DNA of 64,000 bases from Carya illinoinensis (GCF_018687715.1 NC_056766.1:37419433-37483432), one strand, 5' to 3'; positions 38,801 to 50,485 are shown, counted from the stretch's first letter. Program-made: numbers and translations. Notes: generated by a model from the sequence alone, not told the origin.

Positions 38801-41800
38801 TGGCATACCCATAATGCAACTCAATATAACGCCCCCCCCCCCCCCCCCCCCCCCTCTCTCTTTCTCAAAAAAAAAAAAAAGGAAAGCTGCTTGAAACTCT
38901 AAAAGTACTCTCTTTAGAAGTTCCAAAACTACATTAGCATCCAAGTATAGTGGATCCAAAAGTAAAAGGTTTATTGCCCCCAAATACAAACAGGATGAAC
39001 CAAAAGAGGTTAAAAAGAGACATATGAGGAAAATTGCAGTATAGCTATGGCCTTCATTCAACAAAAATTACTCAAGTCCAAAGTCCTTTCCAACATCTTC
39101 CTTTCTTCATTACCACATAACCCTAACCCCTAGGGGTTGGTTCAAGTGGTAAACGCCTTGGTGGTATACTCCCTCCAGGTCTATGGTTTGAATACTCTAG
39201 GGTGCAAACAATTTCTAGGGGCCATTGGACTGGGGGAGCTTTCCCTTAAATTACTAGAGGTGCACTTGTGGGAAACTATTTGCCGAGGGCCTGTGCATCC
39301 CCGAGATTAGTTAGAACTTTGTTCTCAGACACCCGGTGCTAATAAAAAAAAATGGCCCTTCCATCATACTCTGTCATGCCCTTACAATCTTCCAGCAAAT
39401 TATTCAATGGCATGCATATCTGTGTGCATTCTGTGTTTAAGTGCCTTTCTGGCTGCATAGTTATGCATATGTAATGTCTCACTGTATAAGGTCTGTGAAG
39501 GCCCGGGTCATGTCTTTGAGATTTCAATTCAAGACCTGAATCTGGAGTAATTAGCAGGTACTCCTGGAGTACAGACACATGGTACACCCATCCTATCATA
39601 GGATGCCATGTCAATTAAAATTAATACTTACATGGCATATTGTGATAGGATGAGACTACCATGTGACCATGCTTCGGGAGTACCTAATAATTTTCACTGA
39701 ATCTCGAGCTGGATTAAGAGTTTTCACCCAAGATCAAGCCTGAAAACTGTAATTTAGCCCAATTGTGCATACACTGTCCTTGTTGCAGTCGTACATAGCG
39801 TCCTTACTTTAAACATAGTTACCCAAGTAAGTTTTCAGTTAGAAGTGTGCACTTCAATTATTTGAGTCCCTCTCGTTATATGCGTGTGGGTATATGCAAA
39901 GAGACACTTTCAACAAAAACTGGCCTATCTTTTTTGCCCTCAGAAGTATTTTAACTAGAAATGCTCACGTTATAATAAAATGTTAAAAAGAAAAAAAAAA
40001 TTAATCTACAATATTGGTTCCTCTATGTGAAGTAGCACAATTTCTTTTTATTTCCTGTGTGTTTTGTCTCTATTCCCTTCATCTCTCCATTTTCTATTTT
40101 GATGTGGGTGAAAATTACAGTGCTAAAATGACATAAGAAGACGCTCTTTAAAGTGACTTGTCAGTGCACTTAAATACAGACACATTACGGTTACAGAGTA
40201 TTTTGACTATACAAAACTGATAAGTGGGCAGTCCAGTGCAGGGAAATCTCTAACCTAAATCCACCCGGGCTCTCTATCGATTACCCCCAACTGCCCCAAT
40301 TCCAAATGGAACTGCCACCCCAAAGGTTTCTTTAAAGTGTGATTCTGTAAGGAAAAATATGCTTCAACCATGTAGCCCCTAGATTTAAAATTTAAAACAA
40401 AATTTTCTTTTTCTATATTGAAATTAAATAAGTTATAAAGATAACTTGTATCAAGAGTTATTAACAAAAAGAAATTGTAAAAGACACGTACGGAGTTAAT
40501 TTTAACTTTTGTTTGTTCTAGATTGACAATTTCTCTATCTTTTTGGGTGTCTCTCATATACTTAGTGTGTACAAGAGTTCCACCCATTTATTTTTAATAT
40601 AATTTTATCAACAAAAATATGACGGTTGTATAACACGCAATTACATTTAAGAAATGATGCACTGTGGGCGTATTTTTTTCTTTATAAGAAAAAAAGGTGC
40701 ATCACTTTTCATACTTTATGCCCATAAGTTGAAAGACCTAAAAATACTAGAACAAGAACAAAACACGTTATCAATGAAACTAGTCATCCATATAAAGACA
40801 ACAAGTATAAGAATGACATTAATAACAAAGATGGGGAAAGGTTACCTCTTGTGCTTGTTGTTTAGCTCGTTCCTCTAGTATTTTCTCCAAGCTCTGCTTC
40901 TCCCCCTCCAATTTGGCAAACTTATTCTCCCTTTCTTTGATAGCCTCCACAGCTCTTGCTGCCATTTTCTCAGCCAGAATCTTCTCCCTCCTCCTCTTCT
41001 TTTCCTCCTTCTCGCGTTCACTTTCAGAGTCAGAAGTTGAACCTGAACCCGAATCTGAATCTGAATCAGAGCTCATGTGACTTGTTGAAGATGAACCTCT
41101 CTTTAAGTCATCAGAGACAGAAATTCTGGAGGCTACAATGGTTTCATGCTTCCCCCTTATGGTACTTCTCAACCTATCTTGAGCATTATCCAGCCCGCCC
41201 ATCTTCACATCAGATAACCCATCAATTTTCCCCGAGGCCGACATCATTTCCATCGGTTGATTCTTGCTCAGTGACCATGACGAATTCTCTGAAGAAATTC
41301 CCTTAGGGTAATGCCCACCATTTTCTTCTTTTTTCTCATTATTTAGCTTTCCCACAAACTTCCCAGCTGTTCCGTTTCCAACACTTTCTTGCCTTTCCAA
41401 ATACTTACCATCACTTTGCAAATCGACACTGGAAGTCCTCCCAGGCGAATCTGAAGAGCTACACTCTTCCCCATCACCTGCCTTCACATTTAACTTACTT
41501 TCTTCTCCCAACCTCCGTCCTGGCTTTGAACTATTGCTACCACCCTTCTGATTCCTCTTTACATCCGAGGGTAACAAATTCGAACCCACACTCCCCTGTC
41601 TCTTACCATCCTTCTTCTTAAACCCACGAATCACACTCCCCCCATTATTGCGATTGGCCGTAGAATTTGTGCTCTGATTAGCCGTACCAAGGAGTTCGGT
41701 CCAGTCACTATCGGTAAGCGTAGACTTAGGTTTGGGAGAGATTTTTGGAGCATTAGAAATATCTTTGTCTCTACTATTAAATGTGTTTAAATTTGGGTCA

Positions 41801-42390
41801 CTACCCAATTTTCCTTGATATTCATTCTCCTCTGATGTTTTCTTCTTCAATTGATCCTTAAGAGGCGGCACAACCCCGCCGGGTTTTGTGGGCGTATCAA
41901 AATTCACTTCGTCCGCAGGAGGCCGTTCGTCCTTGCGAAGCGAGTCCGCAGCTTGCTGGTCGATCTGAATCGACCCCAACACAAAAAATACCAATATAAT
42001 TACTAGACACAAATTTTTGAAAAATTAAAAAAGGCCTTAAAGATAGAATAATATATTTATTCATCCACAAAAGTATATACATATATATGAACGATATCAT
42101 ACTGCTGCATCTGATCTCTGAGAATATCGATATTTAGAAGCCAAAAACAACAATAAAGTCCTCGTTTAGAATCAGAAAAATGCTAAAACTAACACCATTA
42201 TGCATTTACAAAAATTTTAGACACTATCAATTAACCTGCTTTTATTTTTCTTTGTTTTCTCAAGAATCAAACACAGAAAACAAAGAAAAAATAAGAAACG
42301 TTTCGTAACGAAGAGAGAAGAATGCAAAAGAATTGCCTGTTGGAGAATACTCTCAGCGGCTTTGAGTTTGGACGAGATCCAATTCGCCAT
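29827..42390 (-). CDS. GC2: Golgin candidate 2 (GC2-like), tail-anchored Golgi coiled-coil protein
   Basis: Ten minus-strand exons join in frame to 689 residues: 42337-42390, 40846-41964, 38378-38488, 38169-38228, 34655-34712, 34238-34290, 33923-34015, 31295-31420, 30306-30353 and 29827-30174. The protein starts MANWISSKLKAAESILQQ and continues IDQQAADSLRKDE, as in plant golgin candidate 2 (At1g18190, 668 residues as I recall). Residues about 19-330 are Ser/Gly/Lys-rich and probably disordered. A long charged coiled coil begins near residue 335 (EREKEEKKRRREKILAEKMA) and runs to about 600. One transmembrane helix (VWSLVYLVFLHFWVIYILM, about 645-663) near the C-terminus anchors it in the Golgi membrane, as in golgin-84 and CASP. 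Golgins tether vesicles and shape cisternae. Intron 1 has a GC donor; the others are GT-AG. Introns 2, 4, 7 and 8 hold a SINE, a hAT element, a Harbinger-like MITE and a hairpin. Confidence 0.92.
31126..31190. repeat. Perfect 21-bp inverted repeat with 23-bp loop
   Basis: The left arm 31126-31146 starts CATGTTTTAAAATGGGGG. The right arm 31170-31190 is its exact reverse complement. It lies in intron 8 of the golgin gene. A related but diverged acatgtacaacc module occurs just before it (31051-31125). Confidence 0.9.
32690..32790. repeat. G/T-rich (GTGGGT)n-(GT)n tract
   Basis: Runs such as ggtgggtgtgggtgtgggtg and tgtgtgtgcatgtgtgtgg lie in intron 7 of the golgin gene. GGG runs spaced by 3 bases could form a G-quadruplex on the plus (non-sense) strand. 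Confidence 0.6.
32892..33003 (+). repeat. Non-LTR retroelement tail fragment
   Basis: The start ttttttttataggtaatcaa and the following gacaaagcccaggtacaaag match the pattern of 34150-34226 and, in reverse, 36100-36184. All share an A/T tail next to tttataagtaa (or its complement) and a word like agcccaagtaca. Its position is intron 7 of the golgin gene. Confidence 0.45.
34150..34226 (+). repeat. Non-LTR retroelement tail fragment
   Basis: Contains tttttataagtaaaatttta, then ggcatagcccaagtacacag. Same family as 32892-33003 and 36100-36184. Its position is just upstream of the exon at 34238-34290 (intron 6). Confidence 0.45.
35675..36067. mobile_element. PIF/Harbinger-like MITE, TSD TTA
   Basis: The 393-bp element has ends GGGCTCGTTTGG and CCAAATGGACCC, flanked by the 3-bp duplication TTA (35672-35674, 36068-36070). 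GGGxxxGTTTGG ends and a TWA target are typical of Harbinger-type MITEs. It is nested in a non-LTR retroelement remnant (about 35580-36184) within intron 4 of the golgin gene. No coding capacity. Confidence 0.75.
36100..36184 (-). repeat. Non-LTR retroelement 3' tail with poly(A)
   Basis: Contains tatttgggctatgcatattt, tcaataaaattctc and an attacttatcaaaaaaaa end. It is the complementary orientation of the fragments at 32892 and 34150. The body upstream (35580-35671) was split by the Harbinger-like MITE. Confidence 0.45.
36617..38113. mobile_element. Non-autonomous hAT element in golgin intron 4, TSD ATTAAGAC
   Basis: The 1497-bp element has ends TAGAGGAGAGTATCGG and CCGAACTCCCCCCTA, imperfect inverted repeats. 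It is flanked by a perfect 8-bp target duplication ATTAAGAC (36609-36616 and 38114-38121). Subterminal regions are dense in cggaccggacc words on both sides, while the middle 1.2 kb is almost pure A/T with repeated TAGTAT/ATTAGT hexamers (array at about 37028-37068). It has no coding capacity. It lies 55 bp from the exon 4 donor of the golgin gene (exon ends at 38169), yet the splice sites remain intact. Confidence 0.85.
38832..38878. repeat. C23 run, (TC)n and A-run compound repeat
   Basis: 23 consecutive C (38832-38854), then tctctctttctc and a run of 14 A. It is in intron 2 of the golgin gene. Confidence 0.9.
39131..39352 (+). mobile_element. tRNA-derived SINE
   Basis: The 5' part has pol III promoter boxes of tRNA type: TGGTTCAAGTGGTAAACGC (box A region) and GGTCTATGGTTTGAATACTC (box B region) about 45 bp apart. 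The body contains aattactagaggtgcacttg and ttgccgagggcctgtgcatc. The end is acacccggtgctaat followed by an A run. It lies in intron 2 of the golgin gene, antisense to it. I recall near-identical SINEs as common in Fagales genomes. Confidence 0.75.
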
Positions 42391-44193
42391 GGCAGTCTCG
42401 CTTCAACTGGATTTCGAGTTTTCTCACAGAAAGAGAGAGATTTGAGAGAGTGTGAGTCACGCAGAAGGGCGCATTTTAGCGGAGCATTCCGTTGAATTGG
42501 AATGGAACTAATCCAACGGAAGGAGGATGCGAAGTGAATGCTAGCATGACGGGCAGTGACGAGGATATGTCATGAAAGCGCGCTGGTGGCCGTCGACTTG
42601 GATCACTAACGCTGGTTGATGCTGGGTCCCTCTAACTGTGACAGTGAGGTGAAGAAAGAGATCCGCACGTGTGACAACGCGGACATCGACCGGGCAACGA
42701 AGGCCTCGCACATGTATATCCAAAACAAAAAAGCTATTCGTTCTCCGTCTTCTAATCTCCTTATCCTTTTATGATACAATATTAAATAATAGATATATAT
42801 ATATATACTAGGTGAGAGTAACGTACAAAACACGTTTGTCTAATTTTATGAAATGATTATTTGTAAAAAATAATATATATTTTATAAAAATTATTGATGT
42901 CACTTAATAATTTAAGGCATATTAGAGAAAATAAAAAAATTAGTTCAAAGTATCATATAATCCAATACATGTTTATAACATCTATAATTTTAGCAAAGAT
43001 GTATACGAAAAATTTAATAAAAGTCTAACACAAACGGTAGTTCAAAATATATATGTGTCGTTTGATGTTTGTATTATAATTCATCAATTTATGTCATCCT
43101 GTAGACAATCAATAGAGACAATATTGAAATTCTTATTTTGCTGTTGGTTGAGTCGATCAGGGACAACATAAAGTTAAAACATAATCTTTTTATAAAATTT
43201 GTGGTATAATATTTTCTATATATAGCATATATATAAATCATAAAATATATTTTGAAATTGTTGGCCGAATTTACTCTTTCTTGATTAGCTCAAGGATTAA
43301 GACCTTTATCACGTGCCTATCATAGCAAGCCTACGTATGGAATATGACTTAGTGGAAGCTACGTCCTACTACCATGGGGAAAAAAAACACTTTGATTAAA
43401 CACACTTATATTATATATTATATGATATTTTTAAATTTGGAATACTCAATAAGCTGAGTTAATGAAACGTATAATACACGTATATTATACTTAGGGATTC
43501 ACGTCTTATTCACTTAATACACGTGTATATGTTAAGGAGAAAGAGAAAAATATAATAACTAATTTTTAATTACTTATTATTATATAAACTATTAAATATT
43601 ATAATTATTGAGATTAATAAATCATATAACAACATTGAATGTTATCTCTCTTAACATTTATGTCTTCATTTTATGTGTCAAACCGTTAAAACAAACGGTG
43701 TTAACTTTAACGGAAAAACAAGAAAAACCGTTAAAACAAGATTTTCCGTTTCATACACACTTTTTATATATAGAAGATATATATAATATAATAAATGATG
43801 TTTAATCTCAAAAAATAAATAAATAAATAAATAAATAATCTTTAATCATCTAATATTACATTATAAGATGATAAGAACATGATGAAAAAATAAATTATGT
43901 GTAACATTAGTTTAAAAAATATTACTATAATATAATTTTTATTTTGAAATTTGAAATAATTATTTGGTTTTTTGTATTTTATTTAAAATTAAAAAAATTT
44001 ATAATGATTAGATAATTATTAGATAAAAAATTTTAATATTTAAAATTAAAAAGTGTTTATGTCTTAATGATCTTTGGGAAAGAAATTTTAAAAAATTTTA
44101 AGATTGAATGAGATGATTTTTATTTCCAAAAAAGTCCTAAATGTATTTCAAGGTGTACCTTCTCTCCCTAAACTAACCACCTCCCCTGACCAC
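42391..44193. other. Golgin 5' region and AT-rich intergenic DNA
   Basis: 42391-42480 is the likely 5' UTR of the golgin gene (minus strand). The GC-rich part at 42480-42720 is the probable promoter-proximal region. The remainder to 44193 is AT-rich with a (TA)n at about 42790-42806, an (AAAT)n run at 43814-43839 and MITE-like A/T tracts at 43900-44110. No gene was seen. Confidence 0.4.
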
Positions 44194-44403
44194 AGTTCTC
44201 ATTTGTTTCACATATAGGATAAGATGAGTTGGGATAAAAGTTAAAAATTGAATAAAATATTATTAAAATATATTTTTTTAATATTATTTTTATTTTGAGA
44301 TTTGAAAATGTTGAATTGTTTATTTTATTTTATGTGGGAATTTAAAATATTTATAATGATTAGATTATGTGAGATAAGAATGGTTATAAAAACAAATGAA
44401 ACC
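44194..44403. repeat. Short A/T-rich MITE
   Basis: It is bounded by gttctcatttgtttcac at the left and aaaaacaaatgaaacc at the right, imperfect inverted repeats of about 14 bp. The A/T-rich centre resembles the elements at 50276-50485 and 35675-36067. It lies immediately before the LINE. Confidence 0.4.
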
Positions 44404-45374
44404 ATGATTTGATTGAAGCTACCCAAACCATGGTAGCACTAGCATTGGCTTGGAGCACTCCTTTATCTTGTTCAAATTGGTCAGTCACTGGGGAAGGTGG
44501 TGGAGGTGGATGTTCCTGATGATGGCATAGGATGAGAATTATACCTCAGGATAAGAGTCGAACTACCTCTCTCTAAAGCGATTGTTAGAGGTAGGTTTAT
44601 TCGAGTTAACGGATGTAGTATTTGGGTGGATTAGAAATACGAGAAGTTGCCTCAAATCTATTTCCAGTGTGGGTGGATTGTGCATTGTGAGAAGGGATGC
44701 AATGGTGGGATGTCTTAGTTGCCTAAGGGGAGTGGGACTCGTAAGCAGATTGGCTCATGGCTGAGGGTAGATCCTATGCAATGCAGAAGGTATAATGCAA
44801 AAGCCTCCTCTAATGAGGCGTTTGAGGGGAAGGTATTGAGGGGAGTTTCTCAAAAAAGGGAGGGAGGATGGATGATTGTAAGTGTAATGAAATGGATTTG
44901 GGGGAGAGGGATGAGGATGTGTCAGGGTGAGAGACAGATGGGAGAGAAGGGGGTGCCAAGGGATCCAAGTTTAGCCTTAGTTGAAGGGTTGTTTTGGGGG
45001 GGGAGGGGGGGGATGGTTATGGAAAAGAACATGCTGAGAGGATTGGAGAAGAACGGGAAAGATGAGAATGAGGGTAGAGGATGCGCACCCATTATGGAGC
45101 TCAATGATGTAGCTATCTCTATAAATCAAGTTCTTTATAATGTTGCTTCTCAGTTGGAGCTTGAGGGGATAGATGACCATGATAACCTCGGTGGAGGGCA
45201 GATCAGAAAGAGTGTGAGAAAGTGGAAGAGAAAAGCAAGGAAGATAGGTATGTATAAATCCTTACCCTTACCCGTCATGTCCCCAAAAAATAAAAGAGAC
45301 TTAAATATGGAGATGAAGGGTAAATGGGGGAAGCTAATTTGAAAAAATTGAAGAATGTGTTTGAGGGAGAAGAG

Positions 45375-46180
45375 TAGGAGTGAAAATCCAGTCCAGTCAG
45401 GTTGGGTCTGGTTCGATTCGGTCCATCATTTTTTTCGGACTGAACATCTAGTTAGTCTAATCAGTCCAGTCCGCATTCAGTTTGGTCACGTTTTGTCGAT
45501 CCGTTCGGTTCAATCCAATTTTTTTTTTCAAATAAATCAATTAAAAATTTTATTTAAATTACTAAATTAAAATTAAGTGAATTATTAATGTAGATTATAT
45601 AACTAACTCATTAAAAAAATATTTTATTTGGTCAATGATACATATTATAAATTATATATACATACATAATAACTATTATAAATTATAAATTATATTTATA
45701 TATATATTATAATATATATATATATATACACACTATATACATATACACATAATGGGGAATTGGTATTAGGTCAGTTAATTTATAATTTACCAATTGCTTT
45801 ATAATTACTTACAACTTAGGTATTTTACAAAAAATTTATCTAATAACTTTAATTAGATATAGATGTAGATGTTAATAATTAGTTAATGGTGAATTGGTTA
45901 TAAGTTAATTGATAATATATACTACTTAATTAGTAGAATATTATTTTGTAATTACATATTTAAAATTTTACATTATAAATTGGAATAGGTTAGATGAAAA
46001 TTCTATAATTATTATATAAAATAATATATATAAAAAAATCAAAAATATTATTTTTTTTAATTTGGTCAGTCCGGTCTAGTTCGGTCCGAGGAATCGTGGA
46101 TCGTCGGTCCGGTCCGAGAAATTTTGGACTGAAACCGAACCTCATGTTTCTCTGTCCTGATCGACCATTTTACAGCCCTA
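45375..46180. mobile_element. Third hAT-type element, nested in the LINE
   Basis: The 806-bp element has ends TAGGAGTGAAAATCCAGTC and ATTTTACAGCCCTA, weakly inverted. The flanks GAGAAGAG (45367-45374) and GAGAAAAG (46181-46188) agree at 7 of 8 bases. Subterminal regions are rich in cggtcc/gtccggt words; the centre is A/T. It has no coding capacity. It lies between the LINE ORF1 and ORF2 remnants and is therefore younger than the LINE. Confidence 0.7.
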
Positions 46181-46309
46181 GAGAAAAGAGTAATGATTTG
46201 AGATTTGCGAGACTAACAAGCAACCTCTAATATAGGAGAATGTTGTTTCAATATGAGACGAGTTAAGAGTTAGATAAGGAGTGTGGTAAAATAATTGAGA
46301 AAGAATGGA

Positions 46310-46565
46310 CAAAGAGGGGGGTGGGTGATGATCCAATGGGCAAGGTCCAAGTATCTCTAGCTGAATGTAGAAAAGCATTGGATAGGTGGAGTAGGAATTC
46401 AGTCGTTGCATGAGAAAAGAGATGATGATCCAATGGGCAAAGAGGGGGGTGGGTGATGATCCAATGGGCAAGGTCCAAGTATCTCTAGCTGAATGTAGAA
46501 AAACATTGGGGAGGTGGAGTAGGAATTTAGTCGTTGCATGAGAAAAAGAGATGAAGTGGAAGACT
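46310..46565 (+). repeat. 128-bp tandem duplication within LINE ORF2
   Basis: The unit beginning caaagaggggggtgggtgat at 46310 is repeated from 46438 with few differences. It encodes the connector motif LAECRK-LDRWSR before the reverse transcriptase, so part of the LINE protein is doubled. Confidence 0.85.
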
Positions 46566-47165
46566 GAATAGCTGAAAAGACTTCAAAATGGAAAAGGTCC
46601 AGAGAAGATGGATGAGATAAGGAAGTTAAAAAGGAAGCTAGGTGTTGTCCTCAACCAAGAGGATCGATGGTGGGAATAAAGGGCTAAAAGACATTGGTTA
46701 CAAAAAGGGGATAAAAACACCAAATTATTTCATGTTTGTGCAAATCAAATGAGAAAGAAGAATGTTATTGAAAAAATTGTTATTTCTCAGGGGAGGGAGA
46801 CTTGTGACAAGGAAGAGGTGGAAATGGCTTTTTTGAGCTATTTCTCTGATCTATTCTGGACAACACACCCTTCTAACACTGAACTGGAAGCTAGTGTTAT
46901 AGGTGTTAAGGGGAAAATAAATGAAGTTATGAGGAAGAGGATGGGAAAGGAATTTGATGCTGAGAAAGTGTTGAGAGCTTTGAAGCAAATGTCAGGTTTT
47001 AAATCCTTTAGACTCCATGGGTTTGGGACTAACTTTTACCAAAGGCACTGGGGTATTGTTGGGGAGGAGACATGTAGGGTTGTTTTAGACTTTTAGAAGC
47101 ATGGGGAAATAAAAATGGGGGTCAATCAAACCCTCATTGCATTGATTCCTAAGAGAAAGCCCCCT

Positions 47166-47190
47166 CCCCCCCCCCCCCCCCCAAAAAAAA
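47166..47190. repeat. C17-A8 run inside the LINE
   Basis: 17 C followed by 8 A, interrupting the reverse transcriptase reading just before [11 protein letters not shown] similar G8-A-G8 run occurs at about 44995-45011. Confidence 0.8.
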
Positions 47191-50100
47191 GAAGTGAAGG
47201 ACTATATGCCTAGTTTATGTAACGTGTTGTATAAACTAATTGCCAAAGTCTTGGCTAATAGAGTCAAAGTAGTGCTACCTAAGATTATATCTCCAAATCA
47301 AAATGCCTTCACCTCTGGTAGGTTGATCATGGATAACATCATGATTGCCTATGAAATGTTGCATTCAATGAAGGAGAAGCAGAGAGGGAAGATGGGTAGT
47401 ATGGACTTTAAACTTGACATGTCAAAAGTTTATGATCGAGTGGAATGACCTTTCCTTGAGGTCATGATGAGGAGACTGGAGTTTGGAGAGAAAATTGTGA
47501 ATATGATCATGGAGTGTGTTTCTTCTGTGAGCTACAGAGTGATGATTAATGAGGCACTAGGAGAAGTCATTATTTCCTCAAGAAGGTTGAGGCAAAGGGA
47601 TCCTATATCCCCATACCTCTTCTTAATTTGTGCAGAAGGCTTAAGTCAGCTGCTGTAGAAAGCTGAAAGAATGGAGAATATAAGAGGCACATTAATAGTT
47701 AGAAGTGAGATAATGTTGAACTATTTTCTCTTTGTTGATGACTATGTGATTTTTTGTGGAAACTTGGTGGATGAATGGGTTAGAGTACACTCCTTATTAG
47801 GGGTATATGAGAGAGCTTCAGGTCAAATGTTGAATAAGTAGAAAACTTCAATAATGTTTAATTCAAACACTAATAATGAGTCAAGGTTTGTTGTGATCAA
47901 AGAAGCTGGGGTAGTGGCATGCGATTATTATGAGAAGTATTTGGGGCTACCAGCAATGGTGGGAAAATCGAAATATAATGCTTTTTGAAGCATAAAGGAG
48001 AGTGTCTGGTTTAAGATCTATAATTGAAAAAATTCCTTTTTGTCCAAGGCCAATAAAGAGGTGTTAATAAAAGCAATCCTACAGGCAATTCCTACCTACA
48101 CAACAGGCTTGTTTAGACTACATAAGAAGTTGTGTAGTGACATTGAAGCTTTAATTGCAAAATTTTGGTGAAGTCCAAGCCAGAAAAATAGAGATATCTA
48201 CTGAAATAAATGTGTAGGATGGGAGAAGGAAAGGTAGTTGGGGGGTTGGGTTTCAGAGAAATGGAGTTTTTTAATAGTGCCATGCTGGCCAAGCAGGGGT
48301 GGAAATTGTTAAAATACCCCCAGTCACTTGTGGCCCGCATTTTCAAGGAAAAATATTATAAGAACTTAGGTTTAAATGAAACTACACTAAGAAAGACTCA
48401 TTCTTACTTATGGAGGAGTATTTGGTCTACTCGGAAGTGGTCAGAGAAGGTGCATTGTGGAGAGTGAGTAATGAGGAAGAGATAAAGATTTGGGGCAAGA
48501 AGTGGTTACCAAGGCCCACTACTTTTTTTGTCCAATCTCCAGTGAGAAAGCTTACTGAGAACTCCAAGGTAAAAGATCTATTTTCAGAAGATGGTAAGTC
48601 ATGGAATGTGAATTTGGTGGAGGAGATTTTAATGGAAGAAGAAGCAAAACTGATTTGCTCAATTCCTATGAGCAAAATTGGAGCTATTGATAATTTGATC
48701 TAGGGTTTCTCAAAAAAATGGATCTTTTTTTGTCAAGAGTGCATACTATGTGGCTAAACAAATGAGGAGAAGGGGGGAGGGGTGTTCTTCTGAGGAGGAT
48801 AGGTGGGGGAGTGTTTGGAGGCAAGTGTGGCAACTTGATGTCCCGGGGGCCACGAGGCTTTTTCTATGGAGAACCTTAAATGACATTTTACCTAGAAGGC
48901 TCAACTTATGAAAAGGAAAGGTAATTGATGATTCGAGATGCCCTATTTTCAATAGGGAAGAGGAATCTGTCATTCATGTCCTTTGGAGCTGTCCAGCCTC
49001 ATTAGGTGTGTGGGCAAACCATGTTAGCCCTCTACATAAATGGAAGGTTTCTGGTTGGGACTTTCTACAGTTGTGGTCTATGATGTGCAAGGAGCTACCA
49101 ACAATTTCGGTTGAGAAGAGTGTGGCAATAATGAAATGCAAATGGTCTAGAAGAAATAAGTTCTATTTGGAGGAACAATTTTCTAGTCCCAGAGCAGTTG
49201 TACAAAATGTTGTGGGATTAGAAGAGTTCTAGAAGAGTAATAAGGTGTTGGAAGAGGTGAGGTGTGTGAAGGAATGAGGGTTTGGAAGAAACCGTGCAAC
49301 AACTTTGTTAAGGCCAACTGGGATGCTTCTCTTCATCAACAGAATATAAGGATAGATCTTGGCATTATTTTCAAAAATGATAAGGGAGCGGTGATGGTAG
49401 CTGCATGTGGTCAAAGAAACAATGTGACACAACCTACATTGACTGCTTTGGAGCTTTGGCAAGGGCTTGGTTTTCAAAGAGGAGTATTAGAGGGGAACGC
49501 ACTAGCTGCTATAAATTCTATAAATAGAGATAAAGAAGACTTGTCTTACATGGGGCATATTATAGAAGATGTTAGAAAGTTTTTTTTTTTTTTTTTTGTA
49601 TAAACCTAAGTGGAAAGTGTAATATACTCATAGGGACAGTAATATAGTTGCTCATGCACTAGCTAAGAAAGCTTTAAAGTTTGAAGAATAGTGGGTGTGG
49701 ATAGAAGAGGGTCCTGAGTTTATTTATAATCTGTTAACAAAAGACAAGCTCTGTAATGTCATTTGTTATGATGAATACGAATGAAGGAAGTTTATACTCA
49801 AAAAAATAAAAATGTTTTTACAAGTCATTGGTATAGAAATTTTTCTTTTCTTTTTTCTCGAGATGAAAAATATTGATGCGCCGCGTTTTTGTTATATTTG
49901 AGCAACACGCGATGCACCACGGCATTGCCAACTTCTTAGGCTATTGGTCTACAAAGTCCAAGAACTTGTCTCAAAACGATGGGTAAGTGTACTTAAAGTG
50001 ACGTGTGAGCGTGACATGCTTCTCATCATCAGAGTTCAAACCCACTACATGCATCACTTCATTAGATTATTCGTCCTCTTATGTATATGTAACCAACCCT

Positions 50101-50275
50101 CCACAACTACCGAGTGTGTCTCTTGTGGCGACACAATTCCATATGTTTTTTTAACTCCTATGATATTGTGATCCTGTGATCAAGTCTATCCTCTGTACTT
50201 ACCTATTTAGTATTTACCTCGAGAGTTGGTGTACTCTATTATACGTGAAAAGAAGTTTGAGAATTTGAAAGCTTA

Positions 50276-50485
50276 TGGCCTCGTTTGTTTTTTTTTTCAA
50301 TTTATTTAATCTCATTTACTTATTATAATTTTTTTAAATTTTTACATAAAATAAAATAAATAATTCAATTTTTTTAAATCTCAAAGTAAAAATAATATTA
50401 GAAAAATATATTTTAACAGTATTTTATTTAACTTTTAATTTTAATTTTATCTCATCTCATCTCAGCTATAAGAACAAATGAGGCT
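50276..50485. repeat. Short A/T-rich MITE, TSD TTA
   Basis: Ends GCCTCGTTTGTT and AACAAATGAGGC, imperfect inverted repeats with TTA on both sides (50273-50275 and 50486-50488). The interior resembles the other A/T MITEs here. It is probably Harbinger-like. Confidence 0.55.

Larger units (their letters stand above)
44440..49813 (+). mobile_element. Degenerate L1-type LINE retrotransposon
   Basis: ORF1 (about 44500-45342) shows the plant L1 pattern: GKVVEVDVPDDGIG, ELYLRIRVELPL, a CCHC knuckle (CFQCG-type, reading YFQCGWIVHCEKGC), then GSWLRVDP. ORF2 begins only at the connector after the endonuclease (RRMLFQYETS, RHWLQKGDKNTKLFH). The reverse transcriptase follows: [69 protein letters not shown], and the catalytic FVDD (about 47733-47744). 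A zinc-binding tail (IFKEKYYKNLG, KIWGKKWLPRP) and an RNase H domain (49262-49603) come last. The end at about 49800-49813 is A-rich. Several frameshifts and stops are present, such as TGA for the Trp after YDRVE, and the endonuclease is missing, so it is dead. The 5' limit is approximate. Confidence 0.8.

Noticed and set aside
39131..39200. Possible tRNA gene
   Set aside because: The A- and B-box motifs are present, but the cloverleaf is lost and a SINE body with an A-tail follows, so it is a SINE.
40956..41306. Plus-strand frame of 116 codons
   Set aside because: It is antisense to the large second exon of the golgin gene and has low-complexity Ser/Asn/Pro content.
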